Shown here piece by piece: positions 16,770-24,893 of a DNA stretch of 45,318 nucleotides. The translations under genes were made by a program, and so were the position numbers. Origin of the DNA: Micromonospora foliorum. GTDB lineage: Bacteria > Actinomycetota > Actinomycetes > Mycobacteriales > Micromonosporaceae. The stretch is from positions 1 to 45,318 of the forward strand of contig NZ_JAKKFF010000116.1 in assembly GCF_022229015.1 (NCBI RefSeq), written 5' to 3'. The first letter of the stretch is position 1. Every line of letters starts with the position of its first letter. The notes beneath the pieces were generated by a model. It was not told the DNA's origin. It did no database searches and saw only the letters and a list, made by a program, of their open reading frames with translations.

Positions 16770-17087
16770 ATGGCAGTCGTGAAGATCAACGCAATCGACG
16801 TCCCGCCCGGTGGCGGCGCGGAGTTGGAGAAGCGGTTCGCCGCCCGGGCCGGCACGGTGGAGAACTCCCCCGGGTTCCTCGGCTTCGAACTGCTCCGCCC
16901 GGTGGCCGGCGAGACCCGCTACTTCGTCTACACGAAGTGGGAGAGCGAGGAGGCGTTCCAGGCGTGGGCCGCCGGCCCGTCACGCGCCGCCCACGCCACC
17001 GCCCCCGGCGACAAGCCCCGTCCCCCGGTCTCCACCGGCGCCAGCCTGCTGGAGTTCGAGGTGGCGCTGCACGTCCCCCAGCCCTAG
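16770..17087 (+). CDS. Antibiotic biosynthesis monooxygenase domain protein (heme-degradation-like barrel)
   Basis: A 105-residue single ABM domain: VKINAIDVPPGGGAELEKRFAAR in short, SPGFLGFELLRP, and YFVYTKWESEEAFQAW. This arrangement resembles IsdG/HmoB-type heme monooxygenase-like barrels and many small quinone-type monooxygenases; a heme ligand cannot be assigned. GGGTGGG precedes ATG 16770. It sits alone between xthA and the alpha/beta hydrolase gene. Confidence 0.82.
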   Translation: MAVVKINAIDVPPGGGAELEKRFAARAGTVENSPGFLGFELLRPVAGETRYFVYTKWESEEAFQAWAAGPSRAAHATAPGDKPRPPVSTGASLLEFEVALHVPQP

Positions 17088-17243
17088 CCGCGCCGAGGAT
17101 CCCGCACCGCCGCCGAACCGGGCCGGGTCGGACGTTTCCGTTGATAGCGTCGAAGCGGCCCGAGCGGTAGCCGGCCACCATCGCCCTGCCCGCCGGCACC
17201 TGCCGTTCGCGCCGGGCGTCCCAGGAAGGTGCGGGGTCCGGCC

Positions 17244-18119
17244 ATGTTCGACGGCTTCGAAGAGTTCGACATCGACACGCCCAGCGCGACGATCCACGGA
17301 CGCCGGGGCGGGAGCGGGCCGCCCGTTCTGCTGCTGCACGGCATCCCCGAGACGCACCTCATGTGGCACCGGGTCGCGCCGCGGCTCGCCGAGAACTACA
17401 CAGTCGTCGCCACCGACCTGCGGGGCTGGGGCGACAGCGGTAAACCGCCCAGCACCGCGGATCACGAGCCGTACAGCATGCGAGCCATCGCCCGCGACCA
17501 GGTCGAGGTGATGCGGAGTCTGGGCCACGAGCGGTTCCGACTCGTCGGCCACGATCGGGGGGCCCGCTGCGCGTACCGTCTCGCGCTGGACGAACCGGAC
17601 GCCGTCACCCGGCTGGCCGTGATGGACGTCGTTCCCATCGGCGACGTCTACGACCGCGCCGACAAGACGTTCAGCCTCTCCTACTGGGTGTGGTCCTTCC
17701 TGGCGGCACCGGCGCCGGTGCCCGAGCAGTTCATCGACGCGGCGCCCGCGGTGCTCGTCGACTTCATGCTCGACACGTGGCCCGAGGTGAAGGACGCCTT
17801 TCCCGCCGAGGTCCGCGCGGCGTACGTCAAGCAGTTCAGCGACCCGGCCACGGTGCACGCGATCTGCGAGGAGTTCCGCGCCGCAGCGACGCTGGACTAC
17901 CAGCAGGACGAGGCGGATCGCGGAATTCGCAGGATCGCCTGCCCGGTGCTGTTCCTGTGGAGCCAACACGGCCAGGTCGCGAAGCTCTACGACGACCCGC
18001 TCGCGATCTGGCGCGAGTGGGCCGACGACGTACGCGGCGAGCCGGTCCCGGTCGGGCACTTCATCCCGGAGGAAGCCCCCGACGAGACCGCCCGCCACCT
18101 CCTGGCCTTCCTGACCTGA
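17244..18119 (+). CDS. Alpha/beta hydrolase, haloacetate-dehalogenase-like
   Basis: A 291-residue alpha/beta hydrolase close by motif to fluoroacetate/haloacetate dehalogenases: LLLHGIPETHLMWHRVAP (oxyanion region), ATDLRGWGDSGKP, VGHDRGARCAYRLALD (nucleophile Asp, and both Arg that bind the carboxylate in that family), and GHFIPEEAPDETA (catalytic His). By my memory of the Rhodopseudomonas enzyme, two of the three halide-binding residues differ: the His before the conserved Trp is Val (YWVW), and the Tyr of the DYRAG segment is Phe (EFRAA). It may therefore act on another 2-substituted acid or be an epoxide hydrolase relative. ATG 17244 is taken; GTG 17229 is possible but lacks spacing for a ribosome site. 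Confidence 0.82.
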   Translation: MFDGFEEFDIDTPSATIHGRRGGSGPPVLLLHGIPETHLMWHRVAPRLAENYTVVATDLRGWGDSGKPPSTADHEPYSMRAIARDQVEVMRSLGHERFRLVGHDRGARCAYRLALDEPDAVTRLAVMDVVPIGDVYDRADKTFSLSYWVWSFLAAPAPVPEQFIDAAPAVLVDFMLDTWPEVKDAFPAEVRAAYVKQFSDPATVHAICEEFRAAATLDYQQDEADRGIRRIACPVLFLWSQHGQVAKLYDDPLAIWREWADDVRGEPVPVGHFIPEEAPDETARHLLAFLT

Positions 18120-18137
18120 CGCGGGGCGGAGTCGGTC

Positions 18138-18986
18138 TCAGGACTTGCGGGAGGACTGGAGGGTGGCGAAGGCGATGACGTTGTCGGCGTAGCCGGTGCG
18201 GCCCCCGATGAACTGCCCGCCACAGGTGATCAACCGCAGCCCCGGCGGCCCGTCGTGGCCGTAGATCCGCTCGGCGGGCAACTGGTCCTTCGGGAAGTGC
18301 TCGACGGTGTCGACCCGGAACACCACCACCGACTCGTCCGCCCGGGCCACCTCGATCAGGTCGCCGGGGTGCAGCTTGCCGAGGTCGTAGAAGACCGACG
18401 GGCCGGTCTTCGTGTCCACGTGCCCGACGATCACCGCCGGGCCAGGCTCACCGGGTGTGGGGCCACGGTCGTACCAACCGGTCTCGTTGTGCCGTTCCAA
18501 CGGCGGTACGGCGATCGAGCCGTCCCGCGCCTGCCCGACGGGTGCCACCGGCGCGGCCACCTTGATCGCCGGCACGCTGAGGCGCACCGGCCGACTGGCC
18601 GACAACCCGACCGACTCACTGCGGGCCGGCCGGTCACCGCCGGTCGGGGCCAGGTCGAACGGGCCGACCGAACGGCCCAGCCCCGCCCCGGTGGCGAAGA
18701 CCCCGGCCAACACCAACACCACGGCCAACGGTACGGACCAGGGGCTGCGGCCGGAGGGACGGCTACGTCGGGGGGCGACGGCGGTCGGCGGGCGCGCGGC
18801 CACCGAGGGGCGCTCGGGATCCGAAGGGCGGTCGGGATCCCGCCGGCGCTGGGGATCCGGTGGGCGGTCCGAGCCCGGCCAACCGTCGTCCAGGTGCAGC
18901 CGAACATCATCGGGCGGCGAGGCGGGGCGGCCAGCGAGCGGCGGGCGTGAACCGGCCGGCGGCGGCGTGGGACGGAAGATCGTCAT
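18138..18986 (-). CDS. Class F sortase
   Basis: A 282-residue transpeptidase. Residues 1-80 are Pro/Arg-rich and cytosolic, one helix (VPLAVVLVLAGVFATGAGL, about 84-102) anchors it, and the sortase barrel follows (about 125-275). Catalytic residues are visible: His in VGHVDTKTG near 187, Cys in LITCGGQF near 254 and Arg in GGRTGYADN near 262. Class F enzymes (formerly grouped with class E) are typical of actinobacteria. It lies 7 bp downstream of the exported-protein gene and is surely co-transcribed with it. Its substrate may be that protein or others elsewhere. Confidence 0.88.
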   Translation of the reverse strand: MTIFRPTPPPAGSRPPLAGRPASPPDDVRLHLDDGWPGSDRPPDPQRRRDPDRPSDPERPSVAARPPTAVAPRRSRPSGRSPWSVPLAVVLVLAGVFATGAGLGRSVGPFDLAPTGGDRPARSESVGLSASRPVRLSVPAIKVAAPVAPVGQARDGSIAVPPLERHNETGWYDRGPTPGEPGPAVIVGHVDTKTGPSVFYDLGKLHPGDLIEVARADESVVVFRVDTVEHFPKDQLPAERIYGHDGPPGLRLITCGGQFIGGRTGYADNVIAFATLQSSRKS

Positions 18987-18993
18987 GGCGGGC

Positions 18994-19692
18994 TCAGCGA
19001 CGCGGGGCGGCTCGGGGACGACGCAGCGCCATCACGGCGAGGATCAGCCCGGTGATGGTCAGTGCCGCGCCGCCGGGCAGCAGCAGCTTGCCGGTCATCC
19101 CGCCGGTGCTTCCACCGAAGCCGGTTGCCGGACCACGGCTGGGCTGGACGGGGACCTTCTTGACCACCTGAAGCATGGTCGAGGCGGTCTCGCCGTCGCG
19201 GCACTCCAACTTGACCCGGTAGTTACCGGGGCGGGTGCGCTCGCGCACCATCGGTGCCGCGGTGAGCACCCCGCCCTGCGGCTGCACGCCGACCGCCCCG
19301 AAGGCGTCGGAGACCACGGTGGCGCCCACCGAGTTGTCCCGACAACTGGCCCGGATGCCGACCAGATAGCCGGGCTGCACCGTGCTGGGGCTCACCTCGA
19401 CGAAGATGTCCACCGACGGCGCCGGTTGCGGAGCGCCACCGGGTGGCCCTTCCGGCTGCGGCGCGGCCGCGACGGCCCGCTCGGGCACGGGCGCGACGGC
19501 AACAGCCTGCTCGGGCACGGCAAGAACGGCATCAGGCCGCTCGGGCAGGGGAAAACCGGCGACGGCAGGCTCGGATACGGCACGGGCAACGGCGGCAGGC
19601 TGAGGCGCGGCGAGGGCGGGCGCGGCGGCCAGCAGGGGGCCGGCGAACACGGCCACCAGCGACAGGGTCACGACGCCGCGGGTCACTGCCAC
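18994..19692 (-). CDS. Exported membrane-anchored protein, sortase partner candidate
   Basis: A 232-residue protein with a signal peptide (cleavage after ALAA or LAA near 28), a Pro/Ala/Glu/Val low-complexity stretch (about 30-92), a folded domain with two Cys (about 93-180, IFVEVSPSTVQPGYLVGIRASC to YRVKLECRDGE), and a C-terminal helix with an Arg tail (LLLPGGAALTITGLILAVMALRR). The end looks like a cell-wall sorting signal without an LPxTG motif; LLLPGG is the nearest match. The low-complexity part is encoded by imperfect repeats of about 30 bp at 19470-19600. It is upstream of, and in operon with, the class F sortase. Confidence 0.75.
   Translation of the reverse strand: MAVTRGVVTLSLVAVFAGPLLAAAPALAAPQPAAVARAVSEPAVAGFPLPERPDAVLAVPEQAVAVAPVPERAVAAAPQPEGPPGGAPQPAPSVDIFVEVSPSTVQPGYLVGIRASCRDNSVGATVVSDAFGAVGVQPQGGVLTAAPMVRERTRPGNYRVKLECRDGETASTMLQVVKKVPVQPSRGPATGFGGSTGGMTGKLLLPGGAALTITGLILAVMALRRPRAAPRR
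19470..19600. repeat. Imperfect ~30-bp coding repeats
   Basis: The motif GCTCGG followed by G/C-rich sequence recurs about every 30 bp inside the exported-protein gene, encoding degenerate PEQAVAVAPVPE-like units. This is slippage-prone surface-protein spacer sequence. Confidence 0.5.
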
Positions 19693-19825
19693 GATGCCCC
19701 CTCTCGACGCCGTGCGGCCGGGTCGGCCAGTGGAGCGCCCGACCTGCCGTACCAGTTGGATCCTCTCATTTCCGGTCGCACATCACATCCGATCCGTCGG
19801 CGGCGTGGCGTACGCTCGGGTCGCT

Positions 19826-20533
19826 GTGACCGCCACCGACCATGAACCCGCCGTCCCGCCCGTGAGCCGGACGATCCGCACGTTCCACCCCCGCCGGGGT
19901 CGGATGAGCGACCGGCAGACCGACGCGCTGAGCCGGCTCTGGCCCGCGTACGGCCTGGATGTGCCGGACGGACCGGTCGTGCCCGTCGACCTTGCCGACC
20001 TGTTCGGTCGCCGGGCTCCCGTGGTGCTGGAGATCGGCTCGGGCATGGGCGACAGCACCGCTGCGATGGCCGCCGCCGACCCGGATCGAGATTATCTGGC
20101 GGTCGAGGTGCACACGCCGGGAATCGCCAACCTGCTCGACCTGGTGGAGCGCGGTGGCCTGCGGAATGTGCGGGTGGCGCAGGGCGACGCGTTGTCCCTG
20201 GTCAACGGCTTGCCCGAGGGCGTGTTGGACGCCGTGCACGTCTTCTTCCCGGACCCGTGGCCGAAGTCCCGCCACCACAAGCGGCGGATCATCCAGCCGG
20301 CGCACGTGGCGCTGCTGCGGTCCCGGCTGCGCTCCGGCGGCATGCTGCACTGTGCGACCGACTGGGCCGAGTACGCCGAGGCGATGCGGGAGACCCTGGA
20401 CGCGGACCCGGAACTGGTGGACGCGTACGGCGGCTTCGCGCCGCGACCGGCGCACCGTCCGGTGACGAAGTTCGAACGGCGGGCGATCACGGCCGGTCGG
20501 CCGGTCGCCGACCTGCTGTACCGCCGACGGTGA
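19826..20533 (+). CDS. trmB: tRNA (guanine(46)-N7)-methyltransferase
   Basis: A 235-residue SAM-dependent enzyme that methylates N7 of G46 in tRNA variable loops. VSRTIRTFHPRRGRMSDRQ near 13, the SAM loop VLEIGSGMGDST near 70, the HTPGIANLL segment, and the diagnostic FFPDPWPKSRHHKRRI near 145 are all present, as is the late PVTKFERRA. GTG 19826 gives a normal N-terminus; a more upstream frame would run through the divergent promoter region. The gene is divergent from the sortase pair. Confidence 0.94.
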   Translation: MTATDHEPAVPPVSRTIRTFHPRRGRMSDRQTDALSRLWPAYGLDVPDGPVVPVDLADLFGRRAPVVLEIGSGMGDSTAAMAAADPDRDYLAVEVHTPGIANLLDLVERGGLRNVRVAQGDALSLVNGLPEGVLDAVHVFFPDPWPKSRHHKRRIIQPAHVALLRSRLRSGGMLHCATDWAEYAEAMRETLDADPELVDAYGGFAPRPAHRPVTKFERRAITAGRPVADLLYRRR

Positions 20534-20645
20534 CCGGCGAAACGCCCGAACCGGAACACGGCGGCGCGTTCGGGACGCCCGGACGGGGGTCCGGTGCCGG
20601 CCGGGTTGGCGTACCGGGGCATGATCCAGGCACCATGGACAGGCT

Positions 20646-23159
20646 ATGACGCTCACCGCCGCGCTGCCGACAAGCGCCGACCCCGACACCCTCTTCGACG
20701 CGTTCGCCGGCTGGGCGAAGGAGCGCGGCCTCGACCTCTACCCCCATCAGGAAGAGGCGGTCATCGAGATCGTCTCCGGCGCCAACCTGATCATGAACAC
20801 GCCCACCGGCTCGGGGAAGAGCCTGGTGGCGATCGCCGCGCACTTCGCGGCCCTCGCCGACAGCCGTACGACCTTCTACACCGCGCCGATCAAGGCCCTG
20901 GTGTCGGAGAAGTTCTTCGCGCTCTGCGAGGTCTTCGGCGCCGAGAACGTCGGCATGCTCACCGGCGACGCCAGCGTCAACGCCGACGCCCCGATCATCT
21001 GCTGCACCGCGGAGATCCTGGCGAACCTGGCGCTGCGCGAGGGCACGAAGGCCGACGTCGGCCAGGTGATCATGGACGAGTTCCACTTCTACGCCGAGCC
21101 CGACCGGGGATGGGCGTGGCAGGTGCCGATCATCGAGCTGCCGCAGGCCCAGTTCATCCTGATGTCCGCCACCCTGGGGGACACCACCCGCTTCGTCGAC
21201 GACCTGACCCGGCGCACCGGGCGGCCGACCGCCGTCGTGCGCACGGCGGAGCGGCCGGTCCCGCTCATCTTCTCGTACGCGATGACGCCGCTACACGAGA
21301 CGCTTGAGGAGCTGCTGGAGACCAAGCAGGCCCCGGTGTACGTGGTGCACTTCACCCAGGCCGCCGCGCTGGAACGCGCCCAGGCGCTGACCAGCGTCAA
21401 CGTCTGCACCCGCGCCGAGAAGGACATGATCGCCGAGGCGATCGGTGGTTTCCGGTTCACCGCCGGCTTCGGCAAGACGCTCTCCCGGTTGGTCCGGCAC
21501 GGCATCGGCGTGCACCACGCCGGCATGCTGCCCAAGTACCGCCGCCTGGTGGAGACCCTCGCCCAGGCCGGCCTGCTCAAGGTCATCTGCGGCACCGACA
21601 CCCTCGGCGTCGGCATCAACGTGCCGATCCGCACCGTGCTGTTCACCGGCCTGTCCAAGTACGACGGGGTCCGTACCCGGCTGCTCAAGAACCGGGAGTT
21701 CCACCAGATCGCCGGGCGGGCCGGCCGGGCCGGCTACGACACCATCGGCCGGGTCGTGGTGCAGGCCCCGGAGCACGTCATCGACAACGAGAAGGCCCTC
21801 GCGAAGGCCGGCGACGACCCGAAGAAGCGGCGCAAGGTGGTCCGCAAGAAGCCGCCGGAGGGCTCGATCGGTTGGGGCCAGCCCACCTTCGACCGACTCG
21901 TCGACGCCGAGCCGGAGCCGCTGACCTCCAGCTTCCAGGTCAGCCACTCGATGCTGCTCAACGTCATCGGCCGGCCCGGGGACGCGTTCACCGCGATGCG
22001 GCACCTGCTCACCGACAACCACGAGGAGCCCGCCGCGCAGCGCCGGCACATCCGCCGGGCGATCGCCATCTACCGGGCGCTGCGGGCCGGCGGGGTCGTG
22101 GAGGAGCTGCCCGAGCCGGACGAAACCGGCCGGCGGATCCGGCTCACCGTCGACCTCCAGCTCGACTTCGCCCTCAACCAGCCGCTCTCCCCCCTCGCGC
22201 TGGCCACCATCGAGCTGCTCGACGCCGAGTCCCCGTCGTACGCGCTCGATGTGCTGAGCGTCATCGAGTCGATCCTCGACGACCCGCGGCAGATCCTGTC
22301 CGCGCAGCAGTTCAAGGCGCGCGGCGAGGCGGTCGCCGCCATGAAGGCCGAGGGCATCGAGTACGAGGCGCGCCTCGAACTGCTCGACGAGGTGACCCAC
22401 CCGAAGCCCCTGGCCGAGCTGCTGGACGCCGCGTACGAGATGTACCGGCAGGGGCACCCCTGGGTCGCCGACCACCAGCTCTCCCCCAAGGCCGTCGTCC
22501 GCGACATGTACGAGCGGGCCATGACCTTCACCGAGTACGTCCAGTTCTACGGGCTGACCCGCTCGGAGGGTCTCGTCCTGCGCTACCTGGCCGACGCGTA
22601 CAAGACGCTGCGCCAGACCGTGCCCGAGGACGCCAAGACCGAGGAGCTGATCGACCTCATCGAGTGGTTGGGCGAGCTGGTCCGCCAGGTCGACTCCAGT
22701 CTCATCGACGAGTGGGAGCGGCTGCGCAACCCGTCCGACGTCGCCGAGGTGGCCCAGGCGCACGCCGCCCTGACGGACCGGCCGCCGGCGGTGACCCGTA
22801 ACGCGCGGGCGTTCCGGGTGCTGGTGCGCAACGCGCTGTTCCGCCGCGTCGAGTTGGCCGCGCTACGCCGCTGGGACCTGCTCGCCGAGTTGGACGCCGA
22901 GGACGGCTGGGACTACGACGCGTGGGCCGACGCCCTGGCGCCGTACTTCGAGGAGTACGACTCGATCGGCGTCGGGCCGGACGCCCGAGGGCCGGCGCTG
23001 CTCATGATCGAGCAGGGGCGGGAACGGTGGACCGTCCGCCAGAGCTTCGACGACCCCAACGGCGACCACGACTGGGGCATCAGCGCCGAGATCGACCTGG
23101 TGGCCTCGGACGAGGTCGGGGCCGCGGTCGTGCGGATCACCGACGTCGGCCAGCTCTGA
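20646..23159 (+). CDS. Ski2-like DEAD/DEAH helicase with DUF3516 domain
   Basis: An 837-residue SF2 helicase. Motifs: LYPHQEEAV (Q-like), TPTGSGKS near 57 (Walker A), TAPIKALVSEKF (Ia), MDEFHFY near 142 (DExH), MSATLGD (III), GVHHAGMLPKYR and GTDTLGVGINVP (IV/V), and QIAGRAGRAGYD near 357 (VI). Residues from about 400 to the end form the DUF3516 region. Such proteins occur across actinobacteria and are presumed RNA helicases related to Ski2/Mtr4; the exact substrate is unknown. ATG 20646 begins before the LYPHQ region with room for a normal N-terminus. A 9-bp stem-loop terminator follows. Confidence 0.9.
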   Translation: MTLTAALPTSADPDTLFDAFAGWAKERGLDLYPHQEEAVIEIVSGANLIMNTPTGSGKSLVAIAAHFAALADSRTTFYTAPIKALVSEKFFALCEVFGAENVGMLTGDASVNADAPIICCTAEILANLALREGTKADVGQVIMDEFHFYAEPDRGWAWQVPIIELPQAQFILMSATLGDTTRFVDDLTRRTGRPTAVVRTAERPVPLIFSYAMTPLHETLEELLETKQAPVYVVHFTQAAALERAQALTSVNVCTRAEKDMIAEAIGGFRFTAGFGKTLSRLVRHGIGVHHAGMLPKYRRLVETLAQAGLLKVICGTDTLGVGINVPIRTVLFTGLSKYDGVRTRLLKNREFHQIAGRAGRAGYDTIGRVVVQAPEHVIDNEKALAKAGDDPKKRRKVVRKKPPEGSIGWGQPTFDRLVDAEPEPLTSSFQVSHSMLLNVIGRPGDAFTAMRHLLTDNHEEPAAQRRHIRRAIAIYRALRAGGVVEELPEPDETGRRIRLTVDLQLDFALNQPLSPLALATIELLDAESPSYALDVLSVIESILDDPRQILSAQQFKARGEAVAAMKAEGIEYEARLELLDEVTHPKPLAELLDAAYEMYRQGHPWVADHQLSPKAVVRDMYERAMTFTEYVQFYGLTRSEGLVLRYLADAYKTLRQTVPEDAKTEELIDLIEWLGELVRQVDSSLIDEWERLRNPSDVAEVAQAHAALTDRPPAVTRNARAFRVLVRNALFRRVELAALRRWDLLAELDAEDGWDYDAWADALAPYFEEYDSIGVGPDARGPALLMIEQGRERWTVRQSFDDPNGDHDWGISAEIDLVASDEVGAAVVRITDVGQL

Positions 23160-23166
23160 CGTGTCT

Positions 23167-23189
23167 GCCCCCGACAGACCGTCGGGGGC
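23167..23189. terminator. Terminator after the DUF3516 helicase gene
   Basis: GCCCCCGAC (23167-23175), a 5-nt loop AGACC, and GTCGGGGGC (23181-23189) form a perfect 9-bp stem starting 8 bp after the helicase stop. There is no U-tract. Confidence 0.6.
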
Positions 23190-23195
23190 CGACGG

Positions 23196-23712
23196 CCCGG
23201 GGCGGAAGAGCGCCGGGGTACGCCGGGCGGCCACGTCCTCGATCCAGCCGAACAGCAGCACCGCCCCGGCGGTCAGTAGGCACACCCCGGTCAGTCGCAG
23301 CGCGATCGAGGCCACCGAGTTGTACGGGAGCAGCGGTGCGAGCAGCAGGAACATCCCGAGGATGGCCGGGATGTGCCACAGGTAGATGGTGACCGCCCGG
23401 GCGTTGACCACCCGGAGCACGGTGCCCAGCGGCACCCGGCCGACGAGCCGGGGGCTGCACTCTCAGCAGCACGGCGACGAGGGCCATCGACCACAGTGTG
23501 GTGCCACCGGCGATGTGGTTGAGGTCGACGGCCCGGCCGGTCACCATGGCGGCCACCACCCACGTGCCGCCCGCTCCGGCGAGGCCGGCCACGAGGCAGC
23601 CGTACCAGCGCAACGGGACGCGGTGCAGCAGCCGATCGTGCGCCGTACCCCTGCTGCCAGGGATGACGACCCTGGACACATCACCAATGGTCACAACGCA
23701 CAATAACGCCAC
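23196..23712 (-). pseudogene. Acyltransferase-3-type membrane protein remnant (5'-truncated, frameshifted)
   Basis: Reading from 23712, one frame gives PLRWYGCLVAGLAGAGGTWVV and HIAGGTTLWSMALVAVLLRVQP. At the G5 run 23450-23454 (C5 on the minus strand) the sense passes to another frame: RLVGRVPLGTVLRVV, ARAVTIYLWHIPAILG, LTGVCLLTAGAVLLFGWIED. The ARAVTIYLWH and GWIED features are those of acyltransferase-3 proteins, which are usually about 380 residues with 10 helices; only about 170 residues remain. No stop follows in frame before the helicase gene, so the original 3' end is also lost. I read it as a decaying gene. The single-base shift alone could be a sequencing error, but the missing N-terminal half could not. 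Confidence 0.7.
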
Positions 23713-23910
23713 AAGTCGGACAAGTTTTGCGGCATCGCGAACGCGAGTCTGGGAACGGTCCGTCCCCCGGGCGACTGTTCCTCTGATCAGCCGGCTTCCT
23801 CACCAGGCAAGCCGGCGTTGGCCCGCGACGCTCGCTCGAGCGGGCGATTCGCCCGGTTGCCAGGAGGCCGTCGACCCCCTCCAACTTCGCTGGGCAATGT
23901 CAGACCTGTC

Positions 23911-23932
23911 GATTAGAATGTATGTACTAATC
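23911..23932. promoter_or_regulatory. AT-rich inverted repeat in the promoter region of the 23958 gene
   Basis: GATTAG (23911-23916) and CTAATC (23927-23932) flank a 10-bp AT-rich centre, a striking dip in GC content. TAGAAT at 23914-23919 could be the -10 hexamer, which would place the palindrome over the promoter core, as expected for a repressor operator. No regulator gene is adjacent. Confidence 0.5.
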
Positions 23933-23957
23933 AAGATCCTGACCTGGGAGGACGCCC

Positions 23958-24602
23958 GTGACCGCGCCCGCCTCCACGCCCCTCACCCCCTACGCCACAC
24001 TGCTCGGTTTCACCCGCTACGTCGACCGCACCGGCCCCACCAAGGCGACCTTCGTCGGGGGGTTGCGCAAGCAACGCGCCAGCCGGTCCGGCTTCAACCC
24101 GCACGGCCAGTTCGTCAAGGCGCTCAAGGCCGACATCGCCTTCCACACCGGCGGCACGCACCTGGCCGGGGTGGTCGACATCGTCAAGCCACGGTGGCGC
24201 CCGCTCTACCAGGCGCTCGTCCCCGGCGCCACGAGCTGGCTGCACTCCCTCGGCGAGCCGGCCGCCATCGATCTCGCCCAGACCCGCGACGCCCTGGCCA
24301 TGCTGGGCGACCTGCCCGTCAAGATCAACCCCCATTTCGGGGTACGCCACGCCGACGGCCGCGCCGAAGCGGTCCGCCTGCACTTCGACGAGGCCCCACC
24401 GAGCGAGGAGTCGGTGCTCGCCACCCTGCACCTGATGGCCCGACACATGGACGCGGTGCTCCCGCACGCCGAGCCGGTCCTGGTCGACGTCCGCCGCGGC
24501 CAGGCCCACCGCATGCCCACCGACGCCAAGCCCGACCAGATCGAACGATGGCTCTCCGGCGAAGCCGCCGCCTTCCGCGCCATCTGGTCCACCGCCGCCT
24601 AA
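23958..24602 (+). CDS. Conserved-looking protein of unknown function (214 residues)
   Basis: I do not recognise this family. The protein is soluble, has no signal peptide or membrane helix, and contains no Cys. Notable parts are LLGFTRYVDRTGPTKATFVGGLRKQR near 15-40, GFNPHGQFVKALKADIAFHTGG near 45-65, VDIVKPRWRPLYQALVPG near 73-90, and VKINPHFGVRH near 120. Codon use is typical of the window, and GGGAGGA lies 5 nt before GTG 23958, so it is a real gene. An AT-rich inverted repeat lies just upstream and a minisatellite follows. Confidence 0.75.
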   Translation: MTAPASTPLTPYATLLGFTRYVDRTGPTKATFVGGLRKQRASRSGFNPHGQFVKALKADIAFHTGGTHLAGVVDIVKPRWRPLYQALVPGATSWLHSLGEPAAIDLAQTRDALAMLGDLPVKINPHFGVRHADGRAEAVRLHFDEAPPSEESVLATLHLMARHMDAVLPHAEPVLVDVRRGQAHRMPTDAKPDQIERWLSGEAAAFRAIWSTAA

Positions 24603-24662
24603 CCCACCCCAAGACGTAACGCCTCCAGTCCCTCCGCCCTCCACGCCTCCAGGCTCCACGCT

Positions 24663-24707
24663 CTCAAGGCCCTCAAGGCCCTCAAGGCCCTCAAGGCCCT
24701 CCAGGCC
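24663..24707. repeat. 9-bp tandem repeat (minisatellite)
   Basis: CTCAAGGCC occurs four times without interruption (24663-24698), followed by the variant CTCCAGGCC (24699-24707). It is embedded in about 130 bp of related CTCC/CCACG simple sequence with all-pyrimidine bias on the plus strand. Confidence 0.9.
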
Positions 24708-24769
24708 CTCCGCCCTCCACGCCCTCTGCGCTCCACGCGCTCCACGCGCTTCGCACGCCCGCCCGGCAA

Positions 24770-24841
24770 GATCGCGCTTGATCCAGGATGTAGTGGCCTC
24801 TGCTTCTCGGGAGGCCACTACATCCATGTTCGAGCGCGATC
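24770..24841 (+). repeat. 72-bp palindromic element A (left copy flanking the DUF559 gene)
   Basis: The arms are 24770-24800 and 24811-24841 (31 nt each, 27 paired by Watson-Crick rules plus one G.T) around a 10-nt loop. The ends are GATC. A fixed internal mismatch lies at arm positions 13, 15 and 16. Element B (25842-25913) is the same element in opposite orientation. Confidence 0.9.
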
Positions 24842-24884
24842 ATGGGGACAACGGCGCGCATTGGCGCCGGTGCGGTGACGGCGG

Positions 24885-24893
24885 TTATCCACA
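24885..24893 (+). promoter_or_regulatory. Perfect DnaA-box sequence
   Basis: TTATCCACA equals the consensus DnaA box. It is a single copy between palindrome A and the DUF559 gene. One box does not make an origin; it may be a DnaA-responsive site, a feature of the cassette, or chance. Confidence 0.5.

Noticed and set aside
20620..20640. TGATCCAGG...CCATGG near the DUF3516 start as another copy of palindrome A
   Set aside because: Only about 10 bases resemble the element; there are no matching arms or second GATC end.
24770..24841. Elements A and B as ordinary intrinsic terminators
   Set aside because: A lies about 170 bp after the preceding stop, after a minisatellite, and the two copies share sequence, interior mismatch and compensatory changes, which terminators do not need. 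A terminator side-function for B is still possible.
24885..24893. Replication origin at the DnaA box
   Set aside because: Only one box is present, without an AT-rich unwinding region or dnaA/dnaN/parAB genes.
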